A DNA stretch of 64,000 nucleotides from the NCBI RefSeq assembly GCF_025398195.1, contig NZ_JAODNV010000020.1, forward strand, positions 1 to 64,000, written 5' to 3'. This document shows, one piece after another, positions 9,039 through 17,687 of the stretch (its first letter is position 1; each line of letters opens with the position of its first letter). The stretch comes from Chelativorans petroleitrophicus (GTDB taxonomy: Bacteria; Pseudomonadota; Alphaproteobacteria; Rhizobiales; Rhizobiaceae). The notes beneath the pieces were generated by a model, which did no database searches, was not told where the DNA came from, and saw nothing but the letters and a program-made list of their open reading frames with translations. The translations under genes were made by a program, and so were the position numbers.

Positions 9039-9326
9039 TTAAGGCGTCGGTCCGAAGAGCTTCAGCTTGATGGCGATGCCGGCCATCAGGGCGAGCAGGA
9101 CGCCGGTGGTGATCAGCCGCACGGCGGTCTGGACGGCCGTCTGTTTCGCGAGCCGGAAACCCGCGAGCAACGAGCGAAGATCACGGATGTCCTCGGCGGC
9201 ATCCTGGCCATCGAGGCCGACCTCATGCAGGGCGCGCCGCGCACCCGTCTCGGCTGCGCGTGCCAGCAGCGCCTCGAACTCGGTCTCGGACATGCGGAAC
9301 TGCTCGTTCGCTTGCGGCGGCGTCAT
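9039..9326 (-). CDS. DUF6127-like phage protein with one membrane segment (holin candidate)
   Basis: A 95-residue protein. The N-terminal 60 residues are helical and polar (MSETEFEALLARAAETGARRALHEVGL), and one transmembrane helix follows at about 66-88 (AVRLITTGVLLALMAGIAI). It resembles DUF6127, found in alphaproteobacterial prophages just upstream of the endolysin. Its position and membrane helix make it a holin candidate (inference). It lies directly after the head-closure gene, where tail genes would be expected. Confidence 0.55.
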   Translation of the reverse strand: MTPPQANEQFRMSETEFEALLARAAETGARRALHEVGLDGQDAAEDIRDLRSLLAGFRLAKQTAVQTAVRLITTGVLLALMAGIAIKLKLFGPTP

Positions 9327-9378
9327 AGCGGTTCTCCCGGAGAGTCTGGTTTTGGCTCGCGGCTTTGCCGGTGGCCGC

Positions 9379-9726
9379 TCAGGTCGCCACGCCGGACTCG
9401 CACAGCAGGGTGATGAAGCGGCGGCGGCGCTCCATGTCGGCGGCGGTGCGAATGTTGTAGACGGTGCCTGAACGTGTCTCGATCAGTCGCCAAGTGGGAG
9501 TGATGGTGGCAGTCTCGGTATCGAAACGCACGATTATCAGCGCCGGCTGAACGTTTTGCAGGCGTGCGGCAATGACGGTCTCGCCGCCTTTGGAGAGTAG
9601 AATGCAGGCGTCGCGCTCGAACTGTGGCACCCACTGGCCATAGGTGCCGCCATAGCCATCATCGATCTCCTCGCGCTTTTCGAGGCGGACGCGGTCGCGC
9701 AGGGAGTTGGCGGTGATCCGGGCCAT
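9379..9726 (-). CDS. Phage head closure (head-tail adaptor) protein
   Basis: A 115-residue protein of the HK97-type head-closure family. It begins with RITANSLRDRVRLEKREEIDDGYGG and ends with GTVYNIRTAADMERRRRFITLLCE, the usual pattern for these stopper proteins that sit under the connector and bind the tail. Its ATG overlaps the connector stop (TGATG at 9724-9728), so translation is coupled. It is the last recognisable morphogenesis gene before the lysis genes. Confidence 0.85.
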   Translation of the reverse strand: MARITANSLRDRVRLEKREEIDDGYGGTYGQWVPQFERDACILLSKGGETVIAARLQNVQPALIIVRFDTETATITPTWRLIETRSGTVYNIRTAADMERRRRFITLLCESGVAT

Positions 9727-10295
9727 CAGATCGGGCTTCTGCGGTAGGGTGCGATCAGGGCATGGACGGTGCGGTCAATGGCAACATCGATGCTGGTGTC
9801 TGCACCATCGAACAGGCGCTGGACGATGAGCAGGATGGCCTGGCGGATGGGCTCCGGCACGCCGGCCGCCGCGCCATAGCCGGCGGTGAAGATGATCGAG
9901 ACGGCATCCGCGCGACGGAAGGTAGCCGGCCAGGATTGGCCTGACCGCCGGGTGACATAGGCACCGCGCGCGTCGGCAAACAGATCGTAGACGCCGGTGT
10001 CCAATGTCTGCTGCACATTGTCGCCGTCGAAGTAGCTGACGCTGTCGATCGCGGTCACCGGCGCCAGCGGCAATGGCAGGTGATCGGCAAAGCGGCCAAA
10101 CTCCTGTCGCCAGGTTTGGGTAATCAGCGCCCGCCCGAGAATGCCGGACCAGCCGTCGAGATATGCCGTCGCCGCCTTGATCTGAGCGGTGATCAGATCG
10201 TCCTGGTCATCGTGATCGACGCGCAGATGGGCCTTGGCCTCGGCCAGCGACACCGGCATGGTCGCGGGCGCAACCGTGCGGACGGGAGCGAGCAT
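9726..10295 (-). CDS. Phage head-tail connector protein (HK97 gp6-like)
   Basis: A 189-residue protein. Its N-terminal half has the hallmark of gp6-like connectors: VSLAEAKAHLRVDHDDQDDLITAQIKAATAYLDGWSG. It continues with the beta-rich LPLAPVTAIDSVSYFDGDN and ends with AILLIVQRLFD. Such proteins form a ring under the portal. It belongs to the structural block running from terS. Confidence 0.85.
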   Translation of the reverse strand: MLAPVRTVAPATMPVSLAEAKAHLRVDHDDQDDLITAQIKAATAYLDGWSGILGRALITQTWRQEFGRFADHLPLPLAPVTAIDSVSYFDGDNVQQTLDTGVYDLFADARGAYVTRRSGQSWPATFRRADAVSIIFTAGYGAAAGVPEPIRQAILLIVQRLFDGADTSIDVAIDRTVHALIAPYRRSPI

Positions 10296-10372
10296 GGCTG
10301 TCTTCCAACAGTTTGATGAACGGGGGGTGGCCAGAATCTCGGCGCTGCCGACTGTCTGGCCCCTCTGACCGA

Positions 10373-10759
10373 TCAGGCAACCGGCGCGTCGTGGGGATGG
10401 CCGAGCGCAAAGATCGCACCCGCGGCGATCGACGTGCCGGAGGTTTTGGTGATGACGGCACGAATGTAGCGCTTGTTGCCCTTGTAGCCCTGCTTGCAGA
10501 CCGTGTCGGCTTCGAGCGCTGCCGGTAGAGTGCCCTGGAGGTCGGCTGCGGCAACGTCGCTGAAGTCGCCGTCGTCCGTGGTGTCGGCATGCTGCAGCTT
10601 CACGTCGAACACGCCGTCGCCGGCAATCGCCCCGGTGGTGATGATCAGCGTTGCCGCGTTGTAGCCCTGCAGATCGGCATGGCTGCCCTTGGTGGTGGCC
10701 GTGACCACGGCCGGAACCAGAGACGCAACCAGGCTGAGGCCGGAGATACCGTCCTTCAT
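10373..10759 (-). CDS. Small phage structural protein, head decoration type (uncertain)
   Basis: A 128-residue beta-rich protein (HADLQGYNAATLIITTGAIAGDGVF, LQHADTTDDGDFSDVAAADL, KRYIRAVITKT) placed between capsid and connector. Proteins of this length, place and composition in alphaproteobacterial siphophages are annotated as hypothetical or minor capsid proteins. A capsid-decorating role is inference from position; I recognise no enzymatic motif. Confidence 0.5.
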   Translation of the reverse strand: MKDGISGLSLVASLVPAVVTATTKGSHADLQGYNAATLIITTGAIAGDGVFDVKLQHADTTDDGDFSDVAAADLQGTLPAALEADTVCKQGYKGNKRYIRAVITKTSGTSIAAGAIFALGHPHDAPVA

Positions 10760-10826
10760 GACAGGAGTCCTTTCGATGAATGGGAATTGTGAAGAGACGG
10801 GCAGCCGGAGCCGCCCGCCATGTGGA

Positions 10827-12101
10827 TCAGGTGCTGATCTTCAGCAGCTTGAGCGCCTCGAAGTTGACCACGCCGCCGCCGACGCGCTTGGTGGTGTAGA
10901 ACAGCACGTTCGGCTTGGCGGTGTAGGGATCGCGCAGGACGCGGATGCCGATGCGGTCGACGATCAGATAGGCGCGGCCGAAGTCGCCGAAGGCGACGGG
11001 AAAGGCATTGGCCGCCACCGCCGGCATATTGTCGTCGGTATGGACCGGCTTGCCGAGGATGGTGGCCACCTGTGCAGGGCCGGAGGGTGGCGCCCAGACA
11101 TAGGCGCCCTCGGCGTCCTTGAACTTGCGCACCGTGTTCATGGTCGCATCCGACATCAGCCAGGAGGCCCCGTTCCGGTAGCCGGATTTCAGGGCATAGT
11201 AGAGGTCGATCAGGCAATCGGCGGGATTGGCCGATGCGGTTGCCGCAACAAAGCCTTCAGCCTTGCCTGAAGCGACGAAGCCGATCTTGCCCCAGGCATG
11301 GGAGGCATTGGCCACCGTGTCATAGGCAAGGATGCCGCGCGGCTTGTTGATGCCGTCGCCATGGGCAAAGGCAGCACCCTCCTGCTCGGCGAACTCGATC
11401 GCCACTTCCTCGGCCAGCCATGCGGCAAGATCGATGCGGGCATCGTCGAGCGAGGTCTGCGTGGCGCCGGGCATGGCGTAGATCTCGCCGGTATTGATGG
11501 CGATCTCGCGCAAGGTCGGCGTGGCGGTGCCGGGACGATCCTGTTCCTCGCCAACCCAGCCGGAAGTCGCCCCGCCCATATTGACCAGCTTCTTGTAGGT
11601 GCTGGTCGAGATCGAGATGGTGCGGGCGAGCGAGCGGATGGTGGAGACGGTGCCGAGCACCCGGTCGATCCCGGCCTCGGTCTCTTCGGGCACCAGATAG
11701 CCGCCGTCAGGATCGGACTGGGTGGTCAGCTTGGCCTTGACCTCGAGATCACGCAGGCCGGCATCGACGCCGCGGCGGAAGAAGCGGTCGAAGGCCTGGG
11801 CATGTTCGGCCTTGTCGGGGTCAGCCGGGCCACCCACCCCGCCGACCTTGAGCGCTGCCAGCGCGGCATTGGTCTCGTCGAGGGCCTTTTGCAGGGCGGT
11901 GATCTCGGCATTGATGCGGTCGACCTTTTCGGTCTGGACCACATCGGCCATGCCGGCCCGGATGTCGGCGAGTTCCTTGTCGCGCTCGACCTTGAAGTCC
12001 TCGAAGGTCTTCTGCAGTTCGGCCAGGATTTTGGTGGCATTGCCGGAATCGGCGCGCACGCCGACGATCCCGCGCGCACGCGGGGTGAGTTCGATACCCA
12101 T
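10827..12101 (-). CDS. Phage major capsid protein, HK97 family
   Basis: A 424-residue HK97-fold capsid protein. The first 120 residues are a coiled-coil delta/scaffold domain (ILAELQKTFEDFKVERDKEL and DETNAALAAL), probably removed by the neighbouring protease. The capsid domain follows, with DPDGGYLVPEETEAGIDRVL, ATQTSLDDARIDLAAWLAEE, EGAAFAHGDGINKPRGIL and the C-terminal FGDFGRAYLIVDRIGIRVLRDPYT. Size and order (portal, protease, capsid) are canonical. Confidence 0.95.
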   Translation of the reverse strand: MGIELTPRARGIVGVRADSGNATKILAELQKTFEDFKVERDKELADIRAGMADVVQTEKVDRINAEITALQKALDETNAALAALKVGGVGGPADPDKAEHAQAFDRFFRRGVDAGLRDLEVKAKLTTQSDPDGGYLVPEETEAGIDRVLGTVSTIRSLARTISISTSTYKKLVNMGGATSGWVGEEQDRPGTATPTLREIAINTGEIYAMPGATQTSLDDARIDLAAWLAEEVAIEFAEQEGAAFAHGDGINKPRGILAYDTVANASHAWGKIGFVASGKAEGFVAATASANPADCLIDLYYALKSGYRNGASWLMSDATMNTVRKFKDAEGAYVWAPPSGPAQVATILGKPVHTDDNMPAVAANAFPVAFGDFGRAYLIVDRIGIRVLRDPYTAKPNVLFYTTKRVGGGVVNFEALKLLKIST

Positions 12102-12111
12102 CTCGGGTCTC

Positions 12112-12981
12112 CTATGATCTGATGGTGTCGATCAGCCGCTGCAGGGCGGCGGCATTCAGTTCGGGATTGTCGCCTGCATCGCGCGCGGCGGAAGGCTGGC
12201 CTGCATCACGCGTGGCCGAGCCGATCAACTCCGAGAGCATCTCGGAGCGCATGGTGCGGGTGAAGCCGGCCTTCGCGAGCGCGGCCTCGGTTTGCCGGCG
12301 TGCCATCAACCGCCGGTCTGTGCTTTTGGCATCGCCGGAAGGCGCTGCAACGCCATCGTCGACGGCATCGGCAAAGCCATATTCGACGGCCTGCGCTGCC
12401 GTCATGAAGGTCTCGGCATCCATCAGCCGTTCGATGCCGACGCGATCCATGCCGGTGCGGGCCTCGTAGATGTCGGCAAGTGCCGCATCGAACTGCTCGA
12501 ACAGGCTGGCGGCCTCGCGCAGGTCATGGCGGTTGCCGATGACCAGACCCCAGGCATTGTGCACCATCATGAAGGAGCCGAGCCCCATGCGGATCACATC
12601 GCCGGCCATGGCGATGATGGACGCGGCCGACGCTGCCCAGCCCAGCACCTCGACGGTCACCTTTGCCGGGTGCGTACGCAGTAAATTGTAGATGGCGATG
12701 CCCTCGAACATGTCGCCGCCGGGCGAGTTGATGCGCACGATGACGTCGCGATTGCCGATCGAACGGAGCGCCGCCGAGATGCGCTTTGCCGTGACGCCGC
12801 CGCCTGTCCAGCCATCCTCGCCGATGACGTCGAAGATGGAGATGGTGGCGTCGGCGTCGGCACCGGGCGCAGCGGCAAAAGGGTGCTCTGCCCATTTCGC
12901 CAGCACGTCGCTCGGCGCATCCCACTGGTAGTTCTGTGGGCGAGCCATTGTGGGCGCCTCGGGCAGCTGGCGTAGGCTCAT
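12112..12981 (-). CDS. Head maturation protease, ClpP-related
   Basis: A 289-residue prohead protease of the ClpP/S49-like family. ATG 12981 overlaps the stop of the 50-residue membrane protein (TGATG) and is preferred over upstream in-frame codons, which would read low-complexity Arg-rich sequence. ClpP hallmarks are VIVRINSPGGDMFEGIAIYN, the nucleophile region GWAASAASIIAMAGD, and MMVHNAWG with the likely catalytic His. It processes the capsid protein during head assembly. Confidence 0.92.
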   Translation of the reverse strand: MSLRQLPEAPTMARPQNYQWDAPSDVLAKWAEHPFAAAPGADADATISIFDVIGEDGWTGGGVTAKRISAALRSIGNRDVIVRINSPGGDMFEGIAIYNLLRTHPAKVTVEVLGWAASAASIIAMAGDVIRMGLGSFMMVHNAWGLVIGNRHDLREAASLFEQFDAALADIYEARTGMDRVGIERLMDAETFMTAAQAVEYGFADAVDDGVAAPSGDAKSTDRRLMARRQTEAALAKAGFTRTMRSEMLSELIGSATRDAGQPSAARDAGDNPELNAAALQRLIDTIRS

Positions 12982-13133
12982 CAGAGGTTCTCCAGAAGCT
13001 GGAACAGGTATCCGCCGAGCGTGACGCCACCGATGAAGATGCCGAAGTCGAAAGCAGGGCTGATGGCGGCCAGCCCGACAACCGCCATGACGATCAGCGT
13101 CGAGGCCAGTTTCAGCGCACCAAGAAGGCTCAT
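12981..13133 (-). CDS. Small phage membrane protein between portal and protease (50 aa)
   Basis: The frame from ATG 13133 to TGA 12981 encodes a hydrophobic 50-residue protein with two transmembrane helices (LIVMAVVGLAAISPAF and FGIFIGGVTLGGYLFQLL). Its start overlaps the portal stop (ATGA) and its stop overlaps the protease start (TGATG), so the three genes are translationally chained. This coupling on both sides argues strongly that it is real. Function unknown. Confidence 0.75.
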   Translation of the reverse strand: MSLLGALKLASTLIVMAVVGLAAISPAFDFGIFIGGVTLGGYLFQLLENL

Positions 13134-14428
13134 GGTTCGTTCTCCTTTGGTTCAAAATGGTCAGCGTCGGCGTCTCCGTCTGCACTCATGCCACCAGCTG
13201 GTTCGCCCGCCGTGTTCGGCGGCGGATAGAAGACGTCGCCGCCGTCTCGCGGGTTCTGGTCTTCCAGCGCCCGGATTTCGTTCGGGCTCCACACGCCCCA
13301 TTGCAGGCCTTTGACGTAAGCCTCCCAGCGCGCCTTGATGTCGCCCTTGACCAGCGCCGCCCGGTTGAAGCGCGCGTAGAGATCGTCTTCCGCGCCGATC
13401 AGGTCGCGGTTGATCGCCTCTTCCCACATGGTCAGATGGTCCTCGAGCGTCCAGGCGACGAAGCCGATCGATTGCTGCTCGATACCCGTGCCCCAGCTGG
13501 TCGACTTTTCCGTATCGCCGATCATGTGCGGCGGCACGCCGAAGAACATGGCAATGTCGGTGCGGCTGAACTTGCGGCTCTCGATCCATTGCGCATCCTC
13601 GGCCGTCATGGCGATGCGGGCATAGTCCATGCCCTCTTCGAGGATCAGGTTCTTTCCCTCCTGCTCGCCGCCGGAGCGGAACTCTTCGAGCCCGGCCTTG
13701 AGATTGGCGACCGCCTCGGGCCCGAGCTTGTTCGGATGTTTCAATACGCCGCTGACACGGGCGCCATTACGGAAGGTGCTTGCACCATGGTCTTCCATGG
13801 CCAGCGACAGCCCGATGGTCTCGCGGGCGTAGGCAATCGCCGACACGCCATGCACGCCATCCAGCGTCAGCCCGACCAGATGGAACACCTCATCCTGGCG
13901 GAGCCGGATGCGCCGTCCGTCCTGGCGGGTGTAGATGTATTCCAGCGCCAGATCGTCCGTCTGCCTGACCTCGACCCGGTCGGGATGCAGCGGGATCAGT
14001 TCCTGCACCAGTCCACGTGACCGCACGATCATGGCGTAGGCATTGCCGCGCAAAAGCAGATGCGCCTGCAGCATGCGGCGGAACTGCGACGGCGTCTGCC
14101 AGCGGTTCGGCCGTCGTCGCAGCACCGTCCAGATCGGCGTGTCGGAGGCGTCTTCGCGGGTGCGCTCATCCACCCGGCGCTTGATGTGCAGCGGCAATGT
14201 CGCCACAGCACCCGAGATGATGCGCACACAGGCATAGACGGCCGCCACCCGCATGGCGCTGTCGGGCGTCACCGCAGCCCCCGAGGCGGTCACCGTTCCC
14301 GAGCGCAGCGCCTCTTCCAGCTGCTGCGCCGTGGTGATGACGATCCCGCCACCCGCATCCTGGAACGACGCGCGCGGAGATGCGGCCGGCGGTTTTGCGC
14401 CGCCGAACCAGTTCGACCAGAATGCCAT
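13130..14428 (-). CDS. Phage portal protein, HK97 family
   Basis: A 432-residue portal. Diagnostic stretches are AVYACVRIISGAVATLPLHI near residue 75, LLLRGNAYAMIVRSRG, ELIPLHPDRVEV, EVFHLVGLTLDGVHGVSAI, FFGVPPHMIGDTEKSTSWGTGIEQQ and WEAYVKGLQWGVWSPNEIR. The portal forms the ring through which DNA enters the head. It lies between terL and the chained membrane-protein and protease genes. Confidence 0.95.
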   Translation of the reverse strand: MAFWSNWFGGAKPPAASPRASFQDAGGGIVITTAQQLEEALRSGTVTASGAAVTPDSAMRVAAVYACVRIISGAVATLPLHIKRRVDERTREDASDTPIWTVLRRRPNRWQTPSQFRRMLQAHLLLRGNAYAMIVRSRGLVQELIPLHPDRVEVRQTDDLALEYIYTRQDGRRIRLRQDEVFHLVGLTLDGVHGVSAIAYARETIGLSLAMEDHGASTFRNGARVSGVLKHPNKLGPEAVANLKAGLEEFRSGGEQEGKNLILEEGMDYARIAMTAEDAQWIESRKFSRTDIAMFFGVPPHMIGDTEKSTSWGTGIEQQSIGFVAWTLEDHLTMWEEAINRDLIGAEDDLYARFNRAALVKGDIKARWEAYVKGLQWGVWSPNEIRALEDQNPRDGGDVFYPPPNTAGEPAGGMSADGDADADHFEPKENEP

Positions 14429-14448
14429 CGGGTTCTTTCGTCAGCTCT

Positions 14449-16242
14449 TTACAGCATCAGGATGCCGCGGGTCTCATAGACCGAGCGGCCGGCATTGACG
14501 TCGCGGGCCAGCGCCCGCCCGAGCGCGTTGCAGATGGCGACAATGCCGTCGATGCGCTCTCTGGAGCGTTCCTTGTCCGGCTTGATGTTGCCGGCCGGAT
14601 CATGGCGCACGGCAACATTGGAGGCGTTCCAGCGCAGTACGGGATGGCCGCCATGCCAGAGCGAGCGCGACACCGACAGCCGCTCCAGTTCCGCCGTCGG
14701 AGCGGCCATGCTCAAGAAGCCTTGCCCGAACTGCACCAGGTTCAAGCCTTCATCCTGCAGATGCTGGACGATCTCGCCGGCAAAGGTGCGGTCATAGGAA
14801 AGCTCACGCAGGTCATAACGGGAGGCGAGATCCAGAATCTCGGCCTCGATGAAGGCAAAGTCGGTGGCGTTGCCGGGCGTAGCGGTCAGGAACCCCTGGT
14901 CACGCCAGACGTCATAGGGCACGCGGTCGCGCCGCACACGGCGGACTATGTCGTCCTCGGGAATCCAGAACCGGCAGGTGACGATCCATTTGTCGGCAAG
15001 CTTTCCAAGCGCCTCATCCAGTGTCGGCGGGAAGACCAGCACGAAGGCTGACAGATCATTGACCCGGGCAAGGTCGAGCCCGCCAAAACATTCGCGGCCG
15101 AGCAGCTTGTTTTCCATCTCCTCCAGCTCGTGCTTGACGATGCGCCAGTCGGTGGCAGCTGGCAGTCCGCCTTCCTCCCACACGCTCATGTCGAGCCAGC
15201 GCGTGACCTGTTCGGTCCATTCGTTCAGGCGCAAACGCCGGATGGCGTTCTGCTGCGCCGGCATTTCCCTGGCCTCGTCGATCTGCCGCTTCAGGTCATC
15301 CAGCTTCACCGTCACGCCAAGGCTCGGATTGGCCTTCACCCAGACCTTTTCGTCGGTCCAGTCGTCGCCCTCATCGATGGTGGCGATATAGGCAAACCAG
15401 CTGTCCGACGATTCCGTCGGCACCGTGCCTTCCAGCGCCTTCACCGAGAACTCGTGATGCTGGCGGCAGACCGAATGGCGATCATAGCCGGCCGTCGTGA
15501 TCTCGAAGATCAGCGGCTGGCGCCGCGCACCGGTGGCGGTGTTCAGCTTCTGGATGATCTCCGGTCCCGGATGTTCGTGCACTTCATCGACGGCCGCAAA
15601 ATGGATGTTCAGCCCGTCCATCTTGCTGGCGTCCGCCGACAGCGGCCTGAACCAGGACGAGGTCGGCAGCACGGCCAGATTGTTCACCGTGCGTGTGATC
15701 CTCGATTGCAGCGCCGAACTCGCTGCCACCATGCGCTCGGCCTCGCCAAAGACGATCCTGGCCTGATCGCGCGTCGTTGCCGCCGAATAGACATGCGCAC
15801 CGGGCTCGCCATCGGCGATCAGCGCATAGAGCGCCGTGCCGGCCAGAAGCACCGACTTGCCGTTCTTCCTTGCTACTTCGACATAGGCGGTGCGAAACCG
15901 GCGCAATCCATCCTTGCGCTTCCAGCCATAGAGCGAGCCGACGACGAACTGCTGCCAGCCCTGAAGCACGAAGGGCTCGCCGGCCCATTCGCCGGTCGAG
16001 TGGCGCAGATGGCCGAAGAAGTCGATCGCATGACGTGCCGCAGCGCCATCCCAGACCAGGCCGCGTTTTACCCCCACCTTCAGGTCCGCGAGGTGCCGCT
16101 CGCAGGCCAGACGCACCAGCCGGCCGGCGACGATCCGGCCGCCAACCACCGCACGGGCATAGGCTGTAACCGGGCAGGATGGAGCCTTCTTGCCGCCATC
16201 ACCCCGTTTGCGCGAAGCACAGGAACTAGGCTTTGCGGCCAC
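14449..16242 (-). CDS. Phage terminase large subunit
   Basis: A 597-residue terminase motor. The ATPase domain has Walker A-like YVEVARKNGKSVLLAG near residue 120, a Walker B-like stretch HFAAVDEVHEH near 220, and the coupling region. The nuclease domain has GGLDLARVNDLSAFVLV and the late acidic segment. The start is GTG 16242, which overlaps terS by 17 bases. It cuts concatemers and pumps DNA into the prohead with the portal. Confidence 0.95.
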   Translation of the reverse strand: MAAKPSSCASRKRGDGGKKAPSCPVTAYARAVVGGRIVAGRLVRLACERHLADLKVGVKRGLVWDGAAARHAIDFFGHLRHSTGEWAGEPFVLQGWQQFVVGSLYGWKRKDGLRRFRTAYVEVARKNGKSVLLAGTALYALIADGEPGAHVYSAATTRDQARIVFGEAERMVAASSALQSRITRTVNNLAVLPTSSWFRPLSADASKMDGLNIHFAAVDEVHEHPGPEIIQKLNTATGARRQPLIFEITTAGYDRHSVCRQHHEFSVKALEGTVPTESSDSWFAYIATIDEGDDWTDEKVWVKANPSLGVTVKLDDLKRQIDEAREMPAQQNAIRRLRLNEWTEQVTRWLDMSVWEEGGLPAATDWRIVKHELEEMENKLLGRECFGGLDLARVNDLSAFVLVFPPTLDEALGKLADKWIVTCRFWIPEDDIVRRVRRDRVPYDVWRDQGFLTATPGNATDFAFIEAEILDLASRYDLRELSYDRTFAGEIVQHLQDEGLNLVQFGQGFLSMAAPTAELERLSVSRSLWHGGHPVLRWNASNVAVRHDPAGNIKPDKERSRERIDGIVAICNALGRALARDVNAGRSVYETRGILML

Positions 16243-16696
16243 GGTTCAGGAACTCCTCGAACGGATCGCTCGTCTCGGCGGGTTCCGCCATACGGATGCG
16301 CGAGCGGCTCGACGGCGTCAGTCCGAATTCGCTCTCGATCTGCGCCATCTGCGCCAGGCACTTGTTGGCCACAGCCAGGAACGGGTTCTGGATGATGTTG
16401 TCATTCGACGTCTTCACCACAGGGCCACGGCGCTTCACTTCCTGCTCCGCCTCCAGCCAGCGCCGCCAGATCACGACGTAGCGGGCGAGTGCGCCGGCAT
16501 CCAGTTCCGTCATGACACCGTGGCGGGCAAGCAGTTCCGCCATTTCGGTGAACTTCAGCTTGGCGGCTTCATCGAGATGGTCAGGCGGTTCGGGTGTCGC
16601 CACCACCGGCTTCGGCTCGGCCTTGTTCAGGCGATGCGGACGGGCCGTGCCCTTCACCAGCTTCAGATGTGTCGGCAGCGGCTTGCGTCCCGCCAT
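16226..16696 (-). CDS. Phage terminase small subunit, P27 family
   Basis: A 156-residue protein of the P27 (HK97-like) TerS family. It opens with MAGRKPLPTHLKLVKGTARP, the typical basic N-terminus, and continues with the helical core LKFTEMAELLARHGVMTELDAGALARYVVIWRRW and NPFLAVANKCLAQMAQIESEFGLTPSSRSRI. TerS recognises the packaging site and recruits TerL. It starts the structural operon; a cos or pac site should lie nearby. Confidence 0.93.
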   Translation of the reverse strand: MAGRKPLPTHLKLVKGTARPHRLNKAEPKPVVATPEPPDHLDEAAKLKFTEMAELLARHGVMTELDAGALARYVVIWRRWLEAEQEVKRRGPVVKTSNDNIIQNPFLAVANKCLAQMAQIESEFGLTPSSRSRIRMAEPAETSDPFEEFLNRGRKA

Positions 16697-16826
16697 GTCA
16701 AAAACTCCCTGCGCCAGCGTTGCAGCGGCGCCGGCGTCAAAAACAGCAACAAAATGATCGTCTTATCCGGTTGATGATCTCGTCGTTCAGAGCATGACTG
16801 TGATTGCCAGGATGAAGGAAACAGCC

Positions 16827-17057
16827 ATGACGAACAGCAACCAGTCCAAGACCCGAGCCACAGCCATCGACGCCTTCCTCGCCGCGAAGTTCGAGATCGA
16901 CGCCATGCTCGAACGCCTGTCGGCGCTCAGCGCGGAGCATTTCGACACCGACCCCGACGAGATCGACTGGGGCCATGTCGGCACGCTCGAGCACTACCGC
17001 AACAAGCTGCGCGAGATCACCGACATGGCGTTCCGCGAAGGCGAATATGCCGAGTAG
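16827..17057 (+). CDS. Hypothetical protein, 76 aa, rightward within the phage module
   Basis: ATG 16827 follows GAAGGAAAC; the upstream ATG at 16794 lacks a good ribosome site. The 76-residue product is helical and acidic (AIDAFLAAKFEIDAMLERLSALSAEHFDTDPDEIDW) and ends EITDMAFREGEYAE. I recognise no family. It and the next gene are the only rightward genes in the leftward phage block, so they probably form a separately expressed two-gene unit. Confidence 0.65.
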   Translation: MTNSNQSKTRATAIDAFLAAKFEIDAMLERLSALSAEHFDTDPDEIDWGHVGTLEHYRNKLREITDMAFREGEYAE

Positions 17058-17077
17058 CGCCAACCTCTCCGAAGCCT

Positions 17078-17149
17078 GCCCGCCGCAAGGCGGGCTTGGG
17101 GTCGTAGAAGGGCCGCGATGGGCGCGGCCCCGATCAAGGAGACGACCCC
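17078..17149 (+). promoter_or_regulatory. Structured 5' leader with nested inverted repeats ending at the start codon
   Basis: GCCCGCC (17078-17084) and GGCGGGC (17089-17095) form a stem with a GCAA tetraloop. Then GGGGTCGT (17098-17105) pairs perfectly with ACGACCCC (17142-17149), enclosing a second perfect stem, GGGCCGCG (17110-17117) with CGCGGCCC (17123-17130). The Shine-Dalgarno AAGGAG (17136-17141) sits just inside the outer stem, whose last base touches the ATG at 17150. This could lock or gate translation of the DUF3489 gene. Confidence 0.6.
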
Positions 17150-17668
17150 ATGACCCAGATTCAGCTTTCCGACGCCCAAGCCGTCATCCTGTCCACCGCC
17201 TGCGCGCGCGAGAACGGGGCAGTGTTCCCCGTCACCGCCAGCCTCAAGGGCGGCGCTGTCGGCAACGTCTGCAAGAGCCTCCTGAAGCAGGGGCTGATCG
17301 AGGAAATCGCCGCCACGGACCTCGACACGGTCTGGCGGCACGACGAAGAACGCGGCCCGATCACGCTGCGCGCCACTCCGCTGGCCTACAGCACCCTTGG
17401 GATCACGGACGAGCAGACCGACACCCCGCAGGCTGAACCGCTGACCGCCCCGGTCCAGCGCCGGAAGGGCACCAAACAGGCAACGTTGATCGCCATGCTG
17501 CAGGCGCCCGACGGCGCGACCATCGAAGAGATCATGGCCGCGACCGGCTGGCAGTCGCACACGGTGCGCGGTGCAATGGCCGGTGCGCTGAAGAAGAAGC
17601 TTGGTCTCGAGGTCAGTTCCGAGAAGGTCGAAGGACGTGGGCGGGTCTACCGGTTGCCCGCAGCCTGA
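17150..17668 (+). CDS. DUF3489 domain protein
   Basis: A 172-residue protein. The C-terminal half matches DUF3489, a winged-helix-like domain: KQATLIAMLQAPDGATIEEIMAATGWQSHTVRGAMAGALKKKLGLEV, then GRVYRLP. The N-terminal half (QLSDAQAVILSTACARENGAVFPV, SLLKQGLIEEI) is a second winged-helix-like segment. DUF3489 genes are frequent in alphaproteobacterial islands and prophages and probably bind DNA, though their role is unknown. Translation may be governed by the hairpin leader just upstream. Confidence 0.82.
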   Translation: MTQIQLSDAQAVILSTACARENGAVFPVTASLKGGAVGNVCKSLLKQGLIEEIAATDLDTVWRHDEERGPITLRATPLAYSTLGITDEQTDTPQAEPLTAPVQRRKGTKQATLIAMLQAPDGATIEEIMAATGWQSHTVRGAMAGALKKKLGLEVSSEKVEGRGRVYRLPAA

Positions 17669-17687
17669 CGCCGCAGCTCTCATCCTG

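Noticed and set aside
7873-16696. Gene transfer agent of the Rhodobacter type
   Set aside because: GTA clusters carry tail genes and lack replication, integrase and immunity genes; here the opposite is seen.
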